A DNA stretch of 64,000 nucleotides from Streptomyces sp. CC0208. GTDB lineage: Bacteria; Actinomycetota; Actinomycetes; Streptomycetales; Streptomycetaceae. Within the stretch, counting starts at the first letter, position 1; each line of letters begins with the position of its first letter. This document shows positions 33,698-41,921 of the stretch, in pieces. The notes beneath the pieces were generated by a model. The model did no database searches and had not been told where the DNA came from. It saw nothing but the letters and a program-made list of their open reading frames with translations. Made by a program: the position numbers and the translations under genes. The stretch lies in NCBI RefSeq assembly GCF_003443735.1, contig NZ_CP031969.1:3472001-3536000 (forward strand), given 5' to 3'.

Positions 33698-35884
33698 TCA
33701 CGACTTCGGTTCGAAGGTGCGGGCGAGCGTCTGCCATGTGTCCTTGCGCAGCTCAGTGCCCCAGTTCGCGGCTTTCGCGGTGTACATCAACCCATATCCG
33801 AGATGGTCGTCGACGACGAATCCACGGTCGATCGTCCGGTACTTCGTCCCGCCGTCCACATAGGTGAACTCCCAGTCGGCCGTGTTCCAGCTCCGGTAGT
33901 CCACCTTCTCTATTCGGATCTTGGTGTACTGCGAACGGCGCATGCCCCGCTCCTGGTTCTCCCAGTCCGCCACCGGGTCACCCTTGGGCGCACTGGTCCA
34001 GCCGACGAGCAGCTTCTGCCCGTCGGGCCCGGTGAACCGGTCGCCCGCGGAGCTGCTGGTCTGGAACTTCCACCCCTTCGGCAGCCCGATCGAGTACCCC
34101 TGGCCGCCCCGGTACGTGGAGGCCACCGCACCCTCGTCCGCGGAGCCCCCCGAACCGGAGGACCCTCCCGAACTCCGGCCGCTCTCCTCCGCACCCGGCG
34201 TGTTCGAGGACCCGGTGCCCGCCTCCGACGAAGGGGACCCGGCGGTGGACCCGTCGGTCCGGGTGCCCCCGCTCTTGTCCTCCTTGGTGCCGGCACTCGC
34301 GCTCGTGCTCGCCGTCACCTTGGCGCCGCCGCCCTCGGCCCCGTCGCTGCCGTCGCCCCCGCCGAGCGTGAGAGCCAGCACGGTGCCGATGACCGCGAGC
34401 GCCACGACCACCGCGATGATCACCAGCGTCCGCCGCGGCACCACGTCGGTCAGCGGCGCCCTGGGCACCGGCCTCGGCGCCATGTCCGGCGGCGGCGTCA
34501 TCACGGGCCATCCCGAACTCCGCCCGTCCGACACCGCATCGGTCTGCCGCGTCTTCCCGTCCCGGACCCCGGCCGCACCGGTCGAAGCCGAGGCCGTGGC
34601 TGACGTCGAAGCCGATGTCGAGGCCGCCTCCGACGCGGCCGACACACCCGCCGCGCCCTTCCGCCCGGACGTGGAAGGCGCAGAGGAAGCCGGAGCAGCC
34701 GGAGTGGCCGATGCAGCCGGAGAAGCCGAAGGCGCCGAAGAAGCCTCGGAAGCCTGGGCGGGCACCTTCGCGCCCCCCGAACCCGCCGTGCCCGAACCCG
34801 CCGTGCCCGAACCCCCAGAGCCCGAACCAGCCGTACCCGAACCCGTACCGCTCCCGGACTTGGCACGGGCCGCCGCCGCGGACGTCGAGGCCGCCCCGGC
34901 GGCCTTGCGCACGGAACGCAGCGCCCCGCGCAGCCGCTCTCCGCCCGCACGCTCCTGCGGCTGCGCCGGCAACGGCACCACCCGGGTCGCGTCCGCCGCC
35001 GGCTCCGGCTCCGGCTCGGCCTGCTTCGGCTCGGGCGCGTGGATCACCGCGGTGAGCATGGCCCGCGCGCGGCTGTCGTCGAGGCGCTGGGCGGGGTCCT
35101 TGGTGAGCAGTCCGTAGATGACGTCCTTGAGCGGACCCGCGTTCTTCGGCTCCTCCAACGGCTCGGTCATCACCGCCGTGAGGGTCGCGATCGCGGACCC
35201 CTTGTCGTACGGCGGGGCGCCCTCGACCGCCGCGTACAGCAGCCCGCCGAGCGACCACATGTCGGCCGCGGGGCCCGGCTTGTGCCCACGCGCCCGCTCC
35301 GGGGAGATGTAGGAGGGCGCGCCGACGAGCATGCCGGTGGAGGTGATCGACGGGTCGCCCTCGACCTGGGCGATGCCGAAGTCGGTGAGCACGACCCGGC
35401 CGTCCTCGGAGATCAGCACGTTGGACGGCTTCACGTCCCGGTGCAGGATGCCCTCGCGGTGCGCGGACCTGAGCACGTCGAGGATCGCGAGGCCCACCTC
35501 CGCCGCGCGCTTGGGCTTCAGCAGCCCGTCCTCCCGGATGACCTCGGCGAGCGACTTGCCCTCGACGAGCTCCATCACGATCCACGGCCGGTCGTCCTCG
35601 TCGACCACGTCGTACACGGTCACCGCGCTGGTGTTGCGGATCCGCGCGATCGCCTTGGCCTCACGCAGTGTGCGCGTGATCAGCCGGCGCTTCTCGTCCT
35701 CGTCGATGCTGGACGGGAACCGGAGCTCCTTGACGGCCACCGTCCTGCCCAGGGTCTCGTCCTCGGCGCGCCACACCGTGCCCATGCCTCCGCGGCCGAG
35801 CACTCCTCCCAGCCGGTACCGCCCGGCGAGGAGACGCTCGTTCTCGTTCTGCCGGGATGCTCCCGCCCGCTCCGCGTCCGACAT
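33698..35884 (-). CDS. Membrane receptor Ser/Thr protein kinase F
   Basis: A 728-residue receptor kinase and first gene of the five-gene run. GRGGMGTVW (30-38), Lys52, HRDVKPSN (148-155) and DFG (168-170) are intact; the APE position reads SPE. A low-complexity Ala/Ser/Gly/Thr stretch (about 330-440) separates kinase and helix (485-507). Outside, a Ser/Gly linker leads to a sensor domain with YSIGLPKGW and ADWEFTY. ATG 35884 is preferred to upstream ATGs because it follows aggggacgc. A gap of 174 nt separates it from the pseudokinase. Confidence 0.9.
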   Translation of the reverse strand: MSDAERAGASRQNENERLLAGRYRLGGVLGRGGMGTVWRAEDETLGRTVAVKELRFPSSIDEDEKRRLITRTLREAKAIARIRNTSAVTVYDVVDEDDRPWIVMELVEGKSLAEVIREDGLLKPKRAAEVGLAILDVLRSAHREGILHRDVKPSNVLISEDGRVVLTDFGIAQVEGDPSITSTGMLVGAPSYISPERARGHKPGPAADMWSLGGLLYAAVEGAPPYDKGSAIATLTAVMTEPLEEPKNAGPLKDVIYGLLTKDPAQRLDDSRARAMLTAVIHAPEPKQAEPEPEPAADATRVVPLPAQPQERAGGERLRGALRSVRKAAGAASTSAAAARAKSGSGTGSGTAGSGSGGSGTAGSGTAGSGGAKVPAQASEASSAPSASPAASATPAAPASSAPSTSGRKGAAGVSAASEAASTSASTSATASASTGAAGVRDGKTRQTDAVSDGRSSGWPVMTPPPDMAPRPVPRAPLTDVVPRRTLVIIAVVVALAVIGTVLALTLGGGDGSDGAEGGGAKVTASTSASAGTKEDKSGGTRTDGSTAGSPSSEAGTGSSNTPGAEESGRSSGGSSGSGGSADEGAVASTYRGGQGYSIGLPKGWKFQTSSSAGDRFTGPDGQKLLVGWTSAPKGDPVADWENQERGMRRSQYTKIRIEKVDYRSWNTADWEFTYVDGGTKYRTIDRGFVVDDHLGYGLMYTAKAANWGTELRKDTWQTLARTFEPKS
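34786..34850 (-). repeat. Low-complexity GSG/TAGSG coding repeat in kinase F
   Basis: Imperfect tandem units of 12-18 bp (cccgaacccgccgtg and variants) encode GSGTAGSG-type repeats in the cytoplasmic juxtamembrane region. Length variation between strains would change the linker between kinase and membrane. Confidence 0.65.
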
Positions 35885-36235
35885 GCGTCCCCTCATGAAC
35901 CCGCCCTGACAGAGCCTCCATTGTCCCTCACCCGACAAGTGCCCGACGCCCCGGGTGCCCCTGACTCCGCCTCACCCGCGGCAGGGCCCGGGGATGTCGG
36001 CACACAGATCCCGTCGGCCCACGGCCCCCCTCCACGCACAGTTCCCAACCGCTTACAGCTCCCTCACCCCCCGCGGGCACCGGCCGCCCTCCGCCTCCTC
36101 CCGCGCACAGCCCCCGCGAGCCCCTCGCACCCACCGGCGCCCGGCCTCCGGCACCACCCCGCGCACCTCTCACGGACCGAGTGCCCATTCCGCTCGCGAC
36201 CCTGCATGATGGCCTCCGACAAGGGAGGATCCGCG
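35885..36235. other. Divergent intergenic region
   Basis: The region separates the kinase run (leftward) from the serine hydrolase (rightward). It must hold the promoter of kinase F. I see no confident -10/-35 pair, inverted repeat or small gene. The ribosome site gggagg (36223-36228) of the hydrolase is at its right end. Confidence 0.45.
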
Positions 36236-37279
36236 ATGCCCTCACTTCGGGCACTACTGGCCGTGCCGGCCTCCCTGGTGCTGCTCGCCCTGGCCCCGGC
36301 TGCCTCCCCGGCCCCCGTGGCCCGAACCCCGGACGCGCTGCTTCCGCTGCTGGTGGCCCACGGTGGCGCTCCCGCCGCGGCACTCCTGGCCGAGGAGCAG
36401 AGCGGGACCCGTTACGCCGCGGCGGGCCCGGGAATCGCCCGCGCCGACCACTTCCGTGCCGGCAGCATCACCAAGACCTTCATCGCGACGGTCGTCCTCC
36501 AACTGGCCGCGGAACACCGGTTGAAGCTGTCCGACACGGTGGAGCAGCACCTGCCCGGCCTGGTGCGCGGAGCGGGCAACGACGGCCGCGCGCTGACCCT
36601 GCGCGCCCTGCTCACCCACACCAGCGGCCTGAACGACTTCACCGCGGACACCCTGGGCCTGGTTCCCCTCACTCCCGTGCAAGCCGTCCGTGTCGCCCTC
36701 ACCCACCCTCCGGCCGACCGCGGCCGCTACTCCTACTCCAACACCAACTACGTCCTGCTCGGCCTGGTGATCCAGCAGGTCACCGGCGACTCCTACGCCA
36801 CCGAGGCCGAGCGGCGGATCATCGCCCCACTGGGTCTGACGGGCACCTCCTTTCCCGGTTCGCGCACCTCTCTCCCCTCCCCGCACGGCCGTGCCTACAC
36901 CGCCGACGGGTCCGACGTCACCGCGCTCGACCCGCGGGTGGCCGGAGCCGCGGGCGAGCTGGTGAGCACCCTCGCCGACCTGGACCGCTTCTACGCGGCA
37001 CTCCTCGGCGGCCGGCTGGTGTCCCCGTACTGGCTGCACGAGATGACGGACACCCGCACCGCACACGGCCTGTACGGCATGGGGCTGTTCCCGGTGAAGC
37101 TGCCGTGCGGCACGACGGTGTGGGGGCACAACGGCCGCATCACCGGCAGCTACGTGCGCACCGCAGCCACGGTCGGCGGCCGTCGCGTCCTCACCTTCCG
37201 CGTGAACACGACGTCGATCGCAGACCCCGACCTCGAACCGGCCCTGCTCGCCGCCGAGTTCTGCCCCCGCACCTCGTAG
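36236..37279 (+). CDS. Secreted serine hydrolase, D,D-carboxypeptidase/beta-lactamase class C-like
   Basis: A 347-residue exported enzyme of the R61 DD-peptidase fold, acting on D-Ala-D-Ala or related amides. A signal peptide covers about 1-28. Catalytic SxxK is S77-K80 (GSITKTF), YSN at 167-169, and the third motif HNG in WGHNGRITGSY. The start ATG 36236 has gggagg 7 nt upstream. It is monocistronic, divergent from the kinase cluster and convergent to glpD. Whether it cuts peptidoglycan, beta-lactams or esters cannot be told from motifs. Confidence 0.87.
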   Translation: MPSLRALLAVPASLVLLALAPAASPAPVARTPDALLPLLVAHGGAPAAALLAEEQSGTRYAAAGPGIARADHFRAGSITKTFIATVVLQLAAEHRLKLSDTVEQHLPGLVRGAGNDGRALTLRALLTHTSGLNDFTADTLGLVPLTPVQAVRVALTHPPADRGRYSYSNTNYVLLGLVIQQVTGDSYATEAERRIIAPLGLTGTSFPGSRTSLPSPHGRAYTADGSDVTALDPRVAGAAGELVSTLADLDRFYAALLGGRLVSPYWLHEMTDTRTAHGLYGMGLFPVKLPCGTTVWGHNGRITGSYVRTAATVGGRRVLTFRVNTTSIADPDLEPALLAAEFCPRTS

Positions 37280-37383
37280 AACGACCGGGTTCCGAACGAA
37301 GATCCCGGCCCACGACACCCGTTCGAGTGATGTCGGGCGACCCCTGCTTCCGGCGCACTACAGCACCAGCACCAGCACCAGGC

Positions 37384-39090
37384 TTACAACGGCGCGATGT
37401 CCGGCGCCCCCAACCGCGCCGCGTCCGCGGTCAGGTCGTCCGGCTGCCGCTGCGACTCCCGCTCCGCCTCCACCCGCTTCTCGTAGTGCTCGACCTCGCG
37501 CTCGATCTGGTCCTTGTCCCAGCCCAGCACCGGCGCCATCAGCTCGGCGGCCTCGCGGGCGGAGCGCACCCCGCGGTCGAAGGTCTCGATGGAGATACGG
37601 GTGCGCCGGGTCAGCACGTCGTCCAGATGCCGCGCGCCCTCGTGCGAGGCGGCGTAGACGACCTCGGCGCGCAAGTAGTCGTCGGCGGCCTGCATCGGCT
37701 CGCCCAGCGTGGCGTCCGAGGCGATGAGGTCGAGGACCTCCTCCGCGAGGCTGCCGTACCGATTCAGCAGATGTTCGACCCGGGCGACATGAAGCCCGGT
37801 GCGCGCCGCGATGCGCGCCCGCGCGTTCCACAGCGCCCGGTAGCCCTCGGCGCCCAGCAGCGGCACGTCCTCCGTGACGCATTCGGCGACCCGGGTGTCG
37901 AGGCCGTGCACCGCCTCGTCGACGGCGTCCTTGGCCATCACCCGGTAGGTCGTGTACTTGCCGCCCGCCACCACGACGAGCCCGGGCACCGGATGCGCCA
38001 CGGTGTGCTCGCGCGAGAGCTTGCTGGTGGCGTCCGACTCACCGGCGAGCAGGGGCCGAAGCCCCGCGTACACGCCCTGGACGTCGTCCCGGGTCAGCGG
38101 CACCGCGAGCACCGAGTTCACGTGCTCCAGCAGGTAGTCGATGTCCGCGCTGGAGGCGGCCGGGTGGGCCTTGTCGAGGTCCCAGTCGGTGTCGGTGGTG
38201 CCGATGATCCAGTGCCGGCCCCAGGGGATGACGAACAGCACGGACTTCTCGGTGCGCAGGATCAGCCCGGTCGAGGAGTGGATGCGGTCCTTGGGCACGA
38301 CGAGGTGAATGCCCTTGGAGGCGCGGACGTGGAACTGTCCCCGCTCGCCGACCATCGCCTGGGTGTCGTCGGTCCACACCCCGGTCGCGTTGACCACCTG
38401 CTTGGCGCGGATCTCGTACTCCCCGCCCGCCTCGACGTCCTGCACCCGGGCCCCGACCACCCGCTCGCCCTCCCGCAGGAACCCGGTCACCCGCGCGCGG
38501 TTGGCGGTCTTAGCGCCGTAGGCGGTCGCCGTGCGCACGAGGGTGGCCACGAAGCGGGCGTCGTCCATCTGGGCGTCGTAGTACTGCAGCGCGCCGACCA
38601 GGGCGTCCTTCCTCAAGGCGGGCGCGACGCGCAGGGCGTGACGGTGGCTCAGGTGCCGGTGCCTGGGCAGTCCCCGGCCGTGGCCCCTGGCCATCGACAT
38701 GGTGTCGTAGAGCGCGACGCCCGAACCGGCGTACCACCGCTCCCAGCCCTTGTGCTGCAAGGGGTACAGGAAGGCCACGGGCTTCACGAGATGCGGGGCG
38801 AGCCGCTCCAGGAGCAGTCCGCGCTCCTTCAACGCCTCGCGCACGAGGGCGAAGTCGAGCATCTCCAGATAGCGCAGGCCGCCGTGGATCAGCTTGCTGG
38901 AGCGGCTGGAGGTGCCCGACGCCCAGTCACGCGCCTCGACCAGGCCCACGGACAGGCCCCGGGTCACCGCGTCGAGCGCGGTACCCGCACCGACCACGCC
39001 GGCTCCCACCACCAGAATGTCCAGTTCCCGCTCGGCCATCGCTGCGAGTGACTCGGCGCGCTGCGCCGGCCCCAGTGTCGCTGTCCTCAC
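37384..39090 (-). CDS. glpD: FAD-dependent glycerol-3-phosphate dehydrogenase
   Basis: Peripheral membrane enzyme oxidising glycerol-3-phosphate to dihydroxyacetone phosphate and feeding electrons to quinone. The 568 residues begin with an FAD dinucleotide fold, DILVVGAGVVGAGTALDA. TSSRSSKLIHGGLRYLE and the C-terminal DUF-like cap (from about 400) are typical of the GlpA/GlpD family. GTG 39090 is used; an adjoining GTG at 39093 is equally possible behind ggagg. No glpF or glpK lies beside it in this window, so it is a stand-alone copy. It ends about 100 nt from the hydrolase, convergent. Confidence 0.94.
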   Translation of the reverse strand: MRTATLGPAQRAESLAAMAERELDILVVGAGVVGAGTALDAVTRGLSVGLVEARDWASGTSSRSSKLIHGGLRYLEMLDFALVREALKERGLLLERLAPHLVKPVAFLYPLQHKGWERWYAGSGVALYDTMSMARGHGRGLPRHRHLSHRHALRVAPALRKDALVGALQYYDAQMDDARFVATLVRTATAYGAKTANRARVTGFLREGERVVGARVQDVEAGGEYEIRAKQVVNATGVWTDDTQAMVGERGQFHVRASKGIHLVVPKDRIHSSTGLILRTEKSVLFVIPWGRHWIIGTTDTDWDLDKAHPAASSADIDYLLEHVNSVLAVPLTRDDVQGVYAGLRPLLAGESDATSKLSREHTVAHPVPGLVVVAGGKYTTYRVMAKDAVDEAVHGLDTRVAECVTEDVPLLGAEGYRALWNARARIAARTGLHVARVEHLLNRYGSLAEEVLDLIASDATLGEPMQAADDYLRAEVVYAASHEGARHLDDVLTRRTRISIETFDRGVRSAREAAELMAPVLGWDKDQIEREVEHYEKRVEAERESQRQPDDLTADAARLGAPDIAPL

Positions 39091-39401
39091 CACTGCTGCC
39101 TCCAGCTGTCGGTCGCACCGGTCACCGTCGCGGGCCGGAGCCTGCATGACTAATGGCCCGGTCCGTATCCCCCATGCCCAATCCTGACCGGGTTGCCCGA
39201 CTTCGGCCACCAGTCACCCTCAGCCTGTGGATAACTTTCACCGCTGCGTAGACCAAAGCTCACAACCCCACAGGAAGACACACGGAATCAATCCCGTATA
39301 TCGGTCATATTTACTCCTAGTCTGACATTGCGCTCGCTCGTCCAGTCCACAGGGCTTGCGCACCTGTCCCGCTTCGGTTACTGGGAAGGACGGCCCACGC
39401 C
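39091..39401. other. Divergent region between glpD and the sugar-dehydrogenase homologue
   Basis: The stretch 39220-39335 is markedly AT-richer than its surroundings (ggaatcaatcccgtatatcgg, catatttactcc) and should hold both promoters. No operator or small gene is evident. A ribosome site gggaagga (39384-39391) precedes the rightward gene. Confidence 0.45.
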
Positions 39402-40607
39402 ATGCCCGCAGATCTCGCCGTGATCGGACTCGGTCCCTACGGACTGCCCCTGGCCCAGGCCGCTGTCGCCGCCGGCATCTCCACGCTCGGCTACCGCACC
39501 GGCCCCGAGGCCGGCTCCCTCAGCCCCGCCGAACTGCGCCGGATGCTCTCGGGGGGCTTCCGGACGGCCGCGGGCCCGGCCGAACTCGGCCGGGTGCGCA
39601 CGGCGGTCATCTGCGCGCCGACCCCGGCGGGTCCCGACGGCGGCCTGGACCTGAGCCAGGTGGAGGCGGCCGCGCGCACCCTGAGCGCACACCTGCGCCC
39701 GCACACCACCGTCATCCTGGAGTCCCCCGTCCCGCCGGGCACCACCGAGGAGTTCCTGCGCCCGCTCCTCGAAGAGGGCTCGGGCCTGCGCGCGGGCCGC
39801 GACTTCCACCTCGCCTACTCGCCCACCCGTGTCGACCCCGGCAACCGCGACTTCACGCCCGCCACCACCCCCAAGGTGATCGGCGGCTTCACGCCCGCGT
39901 GCACGGAGTCGGCCGCCGCCTTCTACTCGCGCCTCACCGACAAGGTGGTACGCGCGCGTGGCCCACGCGAGGCGGAGACGGTCCAGCTCCTGGAGACCAA
40001 CTACCGCCACGTCAACATCGCCCTCGTCAACGAGATGGCCGTCCTCTGCCACGACCTCGGCGTCGACCTCTGGGACGTCATCCGCTGCGCGGAGACCAAG
40101 CCCTTCGGCTTCCAGGCCTTCCGCCCCGGCCCCGGCGTCGGCGGCCACACGATCCCCCGCGACCTCACCAGCGGCGGCCGCTCCCTGCGCATGGTCGAAC
40201 TCGCCCGGCAGGTCAACGACCAGATGCCGCGTTACGTCGTCCAGCGCGCCGCGGCCCTCCTCAACGAGCACGGCAAGTCCGCGCGGGGCGCCCGCATCCT
40301 CCTGCTCGGCGTCACCTACAAGCCCGACCTCGCCGACCAGCAGGGCACCCCCGCCCACGAGGTCGCCGTACGCCTGATGGAACTCGGTGCCTCCGTCAGC
40401 TACCACGACCCCCACCTCCCGTCCTGGAGCGTCCTGGACCGCCCGGTTCCCCGCGCGGACTCCCTCTACGAGGCGGCGGCCGACGCGGACCTGACGATCC
40501 TGCTCCAGCAGCACCGGACGTACGACCTCCAGGGCCTGTCGGTGAAGGCTCAGCTGTTGCTGGACACGCGGGGGGCCACACCGACGGGAGCGGCGCACCG
40601 CCTCTGA
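39402..40607 (+). CDS. UDP-glucose/ManNAc dehydrogenase homologue lacking catalytic residues
   Basis: A 401-residue protein with the three-domain fold of nucleotide-sugar 6-dehydrogenases. The NAD motif is VIGLGPYGLPLA (8-19), and the central block is GPGVGGHTIPRD (243-254). Family enzymes need Cys in GGHCIP; here it is Thr250. The usual Glu of PERV is Thr142 (SPTRVDPG). The Lys and Asn of KLxxN are Gln195 and Thr199. Asp254 is kept. The loss of four key residues argues against normal dehydrogenase chemistry, yet the frame is intact, so a binding or altered role is likely. ATG 39402 follows gggaagga. Confidence 0.85.
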   Translation: MPADLAVIGLGPYGLPLAQAAVAAGISTLGYRTGPEAGSLSPAELRRMLSGGFRTAAGPAELGRVRTAVICAPTPAGPDGGLDLSQVEAAARTLSAHLRPHTTVILESPVPPGTTEEFLRPLLEEGSGLRAGRDFHLAYSPTRVDPGNRDFTPATTPKVIGGFTPACTESAAAFYSRLTDKVVRARGPREAETVQLLETNYRHVNIALVNEMAVLCHDLGVDLWDVIRCAETKPFGFQAFRPGPGVGGHTIPRDLTSGGRSLRMVELARQVNDQMPRYVVQRAAALLNEHGKSARGARILLLGVTYKPDLADQQGTPAHEVAVRLMELGASVSYHDPHLPSWSVLDRPVPRADSLYEAAADADLTILLQQHRTYDLQGLSVKAQLLLDTRGATPTGAAHRL

Positions 40608-40730
40608 CGTCAAAACACCGGTGGCTCTGTCGGACCCACCTGTTAATCTCCCCTCACTCGTCGCACAGTCGTGCGCACGCTTCTCTGCTTCACCATTCCG
40701 TTTGTTCCATCCCGTGGGGGGATTTCTGTC

Positions 40731-41330
40731 ATGAGCCAGTCAGCACCACCGCCTGCCCAGCCGCCTGTCGAGCCTGCCGAGCCGCAGGCCCAGCCCCAGC
40801 CGGTCGACGGCAACCCGTACGCGCAGCAGTCGGCCGACGGCGCTCCGTCCGCCCCGCAGCCGGGCACCGTACCCCCGCCTCCGGCACCGGGAGTCCCGTA
40901 CGGGGCCGTCCCCGCCCCCGCTCCGGTGCGCGACAACGTCGGCCTCGGTCTGGTGGCCGCCTTCGTCGCCGCCGTGGTCGCCGGCGGTGTCTACGGCGCG
41001 ATCATCGGCCTGACCAAGCACGAGATCGGCTGGGCGGCGGTCGGCGTCGGCTTCCTGGTAGGCCTCGCCGCAGGGCGTCTCGGTGGCCGCAACCCCGTGC
41101 TGCCGGTCGCGAGCGCGGTCCTGTCGCTGGGCTCCGTCTACATCGGCCAGCTGGTGGGCGAGGGCATCATCGGCGCCAAGGAGACCCCGCTGAGCTTCAG
41201 CGAACTCTTCTTCCAGCACTTCGACGTCCTCCAGGAGGCCTGGAAGGCGGACGCCGACCCGCTGACGTTCCTGTTCTTCGCGATCGCCGCGTACGTCGCC
41301 TTCACGGGCGCCAAGAAGGCGGCGCACTGA
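40731..41330 (+). CDS. Proline-rich four-helix membrane protein
   Basis: A 199-residue protein. A Pro/Gln/Ala-rich cytoplasmic tail (about 1-65, PPPAQPPVEPAEPQAQPQP) precedes four hydrophobic segments (about 68-92, 97-110, 123-145 and 177-194). The helices are Gly-rich (GVYGAIIGLTKHEIG, GVGFLVGLAAGRLGG). No named family is recognised, though similar actinomycete proteins are common. ATG 40731 follows a ggggggatt ribosome site; the frame upstream is not protein-like. Confidence 0.75.
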   Translation: MSQSAPPPAQPPVEPAEPQAQPQPVDGNPYAQQSADGAPSAPQPGTVPPPPAPGVPYGAVPAPAPVRDNVGLGLVAAFVAAVVAGGVYGAIIGLTKHEIGWAAVGVGFLVGLAAGRLGGRNPVLPVASAVLSLGSVYIGQLVGEGIIGAKETPLSFSELFFQHFDVLQEAWKADADPLTFLFFAIAAYVAFTGAKKAAH

Positions 41331-41921
41331 CGCTGCCGGTGCCCGGCGAAGGGGCGGCGCACCGGTTGTGAAGGGGGGCGCGTGGGCGCGACGGGCCCCG
41401 GAGCCGGTGGCATGCGGGGTGCGCCGCAGGTACCTTACGGTTACAGGTGGAGCCCACCGCAGCGGCCACTGCGGCAGGCACCTGGATGGTTCACGGAGTG
41501 TCCGCCCCTACGTCTTATGGGGGCGGCCGCTCACCATCCGAAAATCCGCAAGATCCACCTCCTCCGGCACTTCACCGTCCACAGACGGATCCGGTCCCAG
41601 CGGGTGGGCTTACGGTGGCGACCCATCGGCGCCCCCTTCCACAGCACCGCCCAGTGGCCTGGTAGACGGTCCGTCGGACATCGGGCCAGGCCCCGAGGAG
41701 CGGGGTCTGGAACCAAATCCTTTTGGAAGGGGGCGCTCCAAAGGACTGGGGCGCCGACACGGACGCTATCGCCCCCACCCCGGCTGACCAGCCCGTTTCC
41801 GCCCCGAACGCAACCGCGCGCCCCCGCACCACCTCACGCGCCGCCCGCCTCGCACAGCCCCAGGGCACGCGAAAGGCCGGCCACCCCACCCGGGTGACCG
41901 GCCTTGCAGTCGCCGTAAGAC
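41331..41921. other. Long intergenic region, possible gene remnant
   Basis: No intact gene is supported. Short protein-like stretches occur in different frames. One starts near 41382 with PQVPYGYRWSPPQRP; another, in a different frame around 41590-41700, has WAYGGDPSAPPSTAPPSG. This could be a decayed Pro-rich gene. Codon use is atypical (TTA, AGA, AAA, TTT), and the DNA between 41500 and 41740 is less GC-rich than elsewhere. The right end holds the guaB3 terminator. Confidence 0.35.
41873..41905 (-). terminator. guaB3 terminator
   Basis: A 13-bp stem with one mismatch, aaggccggccacc against ggtgaccggcctt, 17 nt beyond the guaB3 stop. Confidence 0.8.

Noticed and set aside
31574..34603. 1009-codon + frame across the pseudokinase and kinase F
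   Set aside because: Arg/Gly/Pro-rich noise from high GC3 on the opposite strand; no domain resemblance.
36181..39051. 956-codon + frame antisense to glpD
   Set aside because: It is an Arg/His/Gly-rich shadow of the glpD coding frame and hydrolase region; glpD has clear FAD and family motifs.
41368..41787. 139-codon + frame after the Pro-rich membrane protein
   Set aside because: Poor codon use (TTA, AGA, low GC3) and no ribosome site; treated as intergenic.
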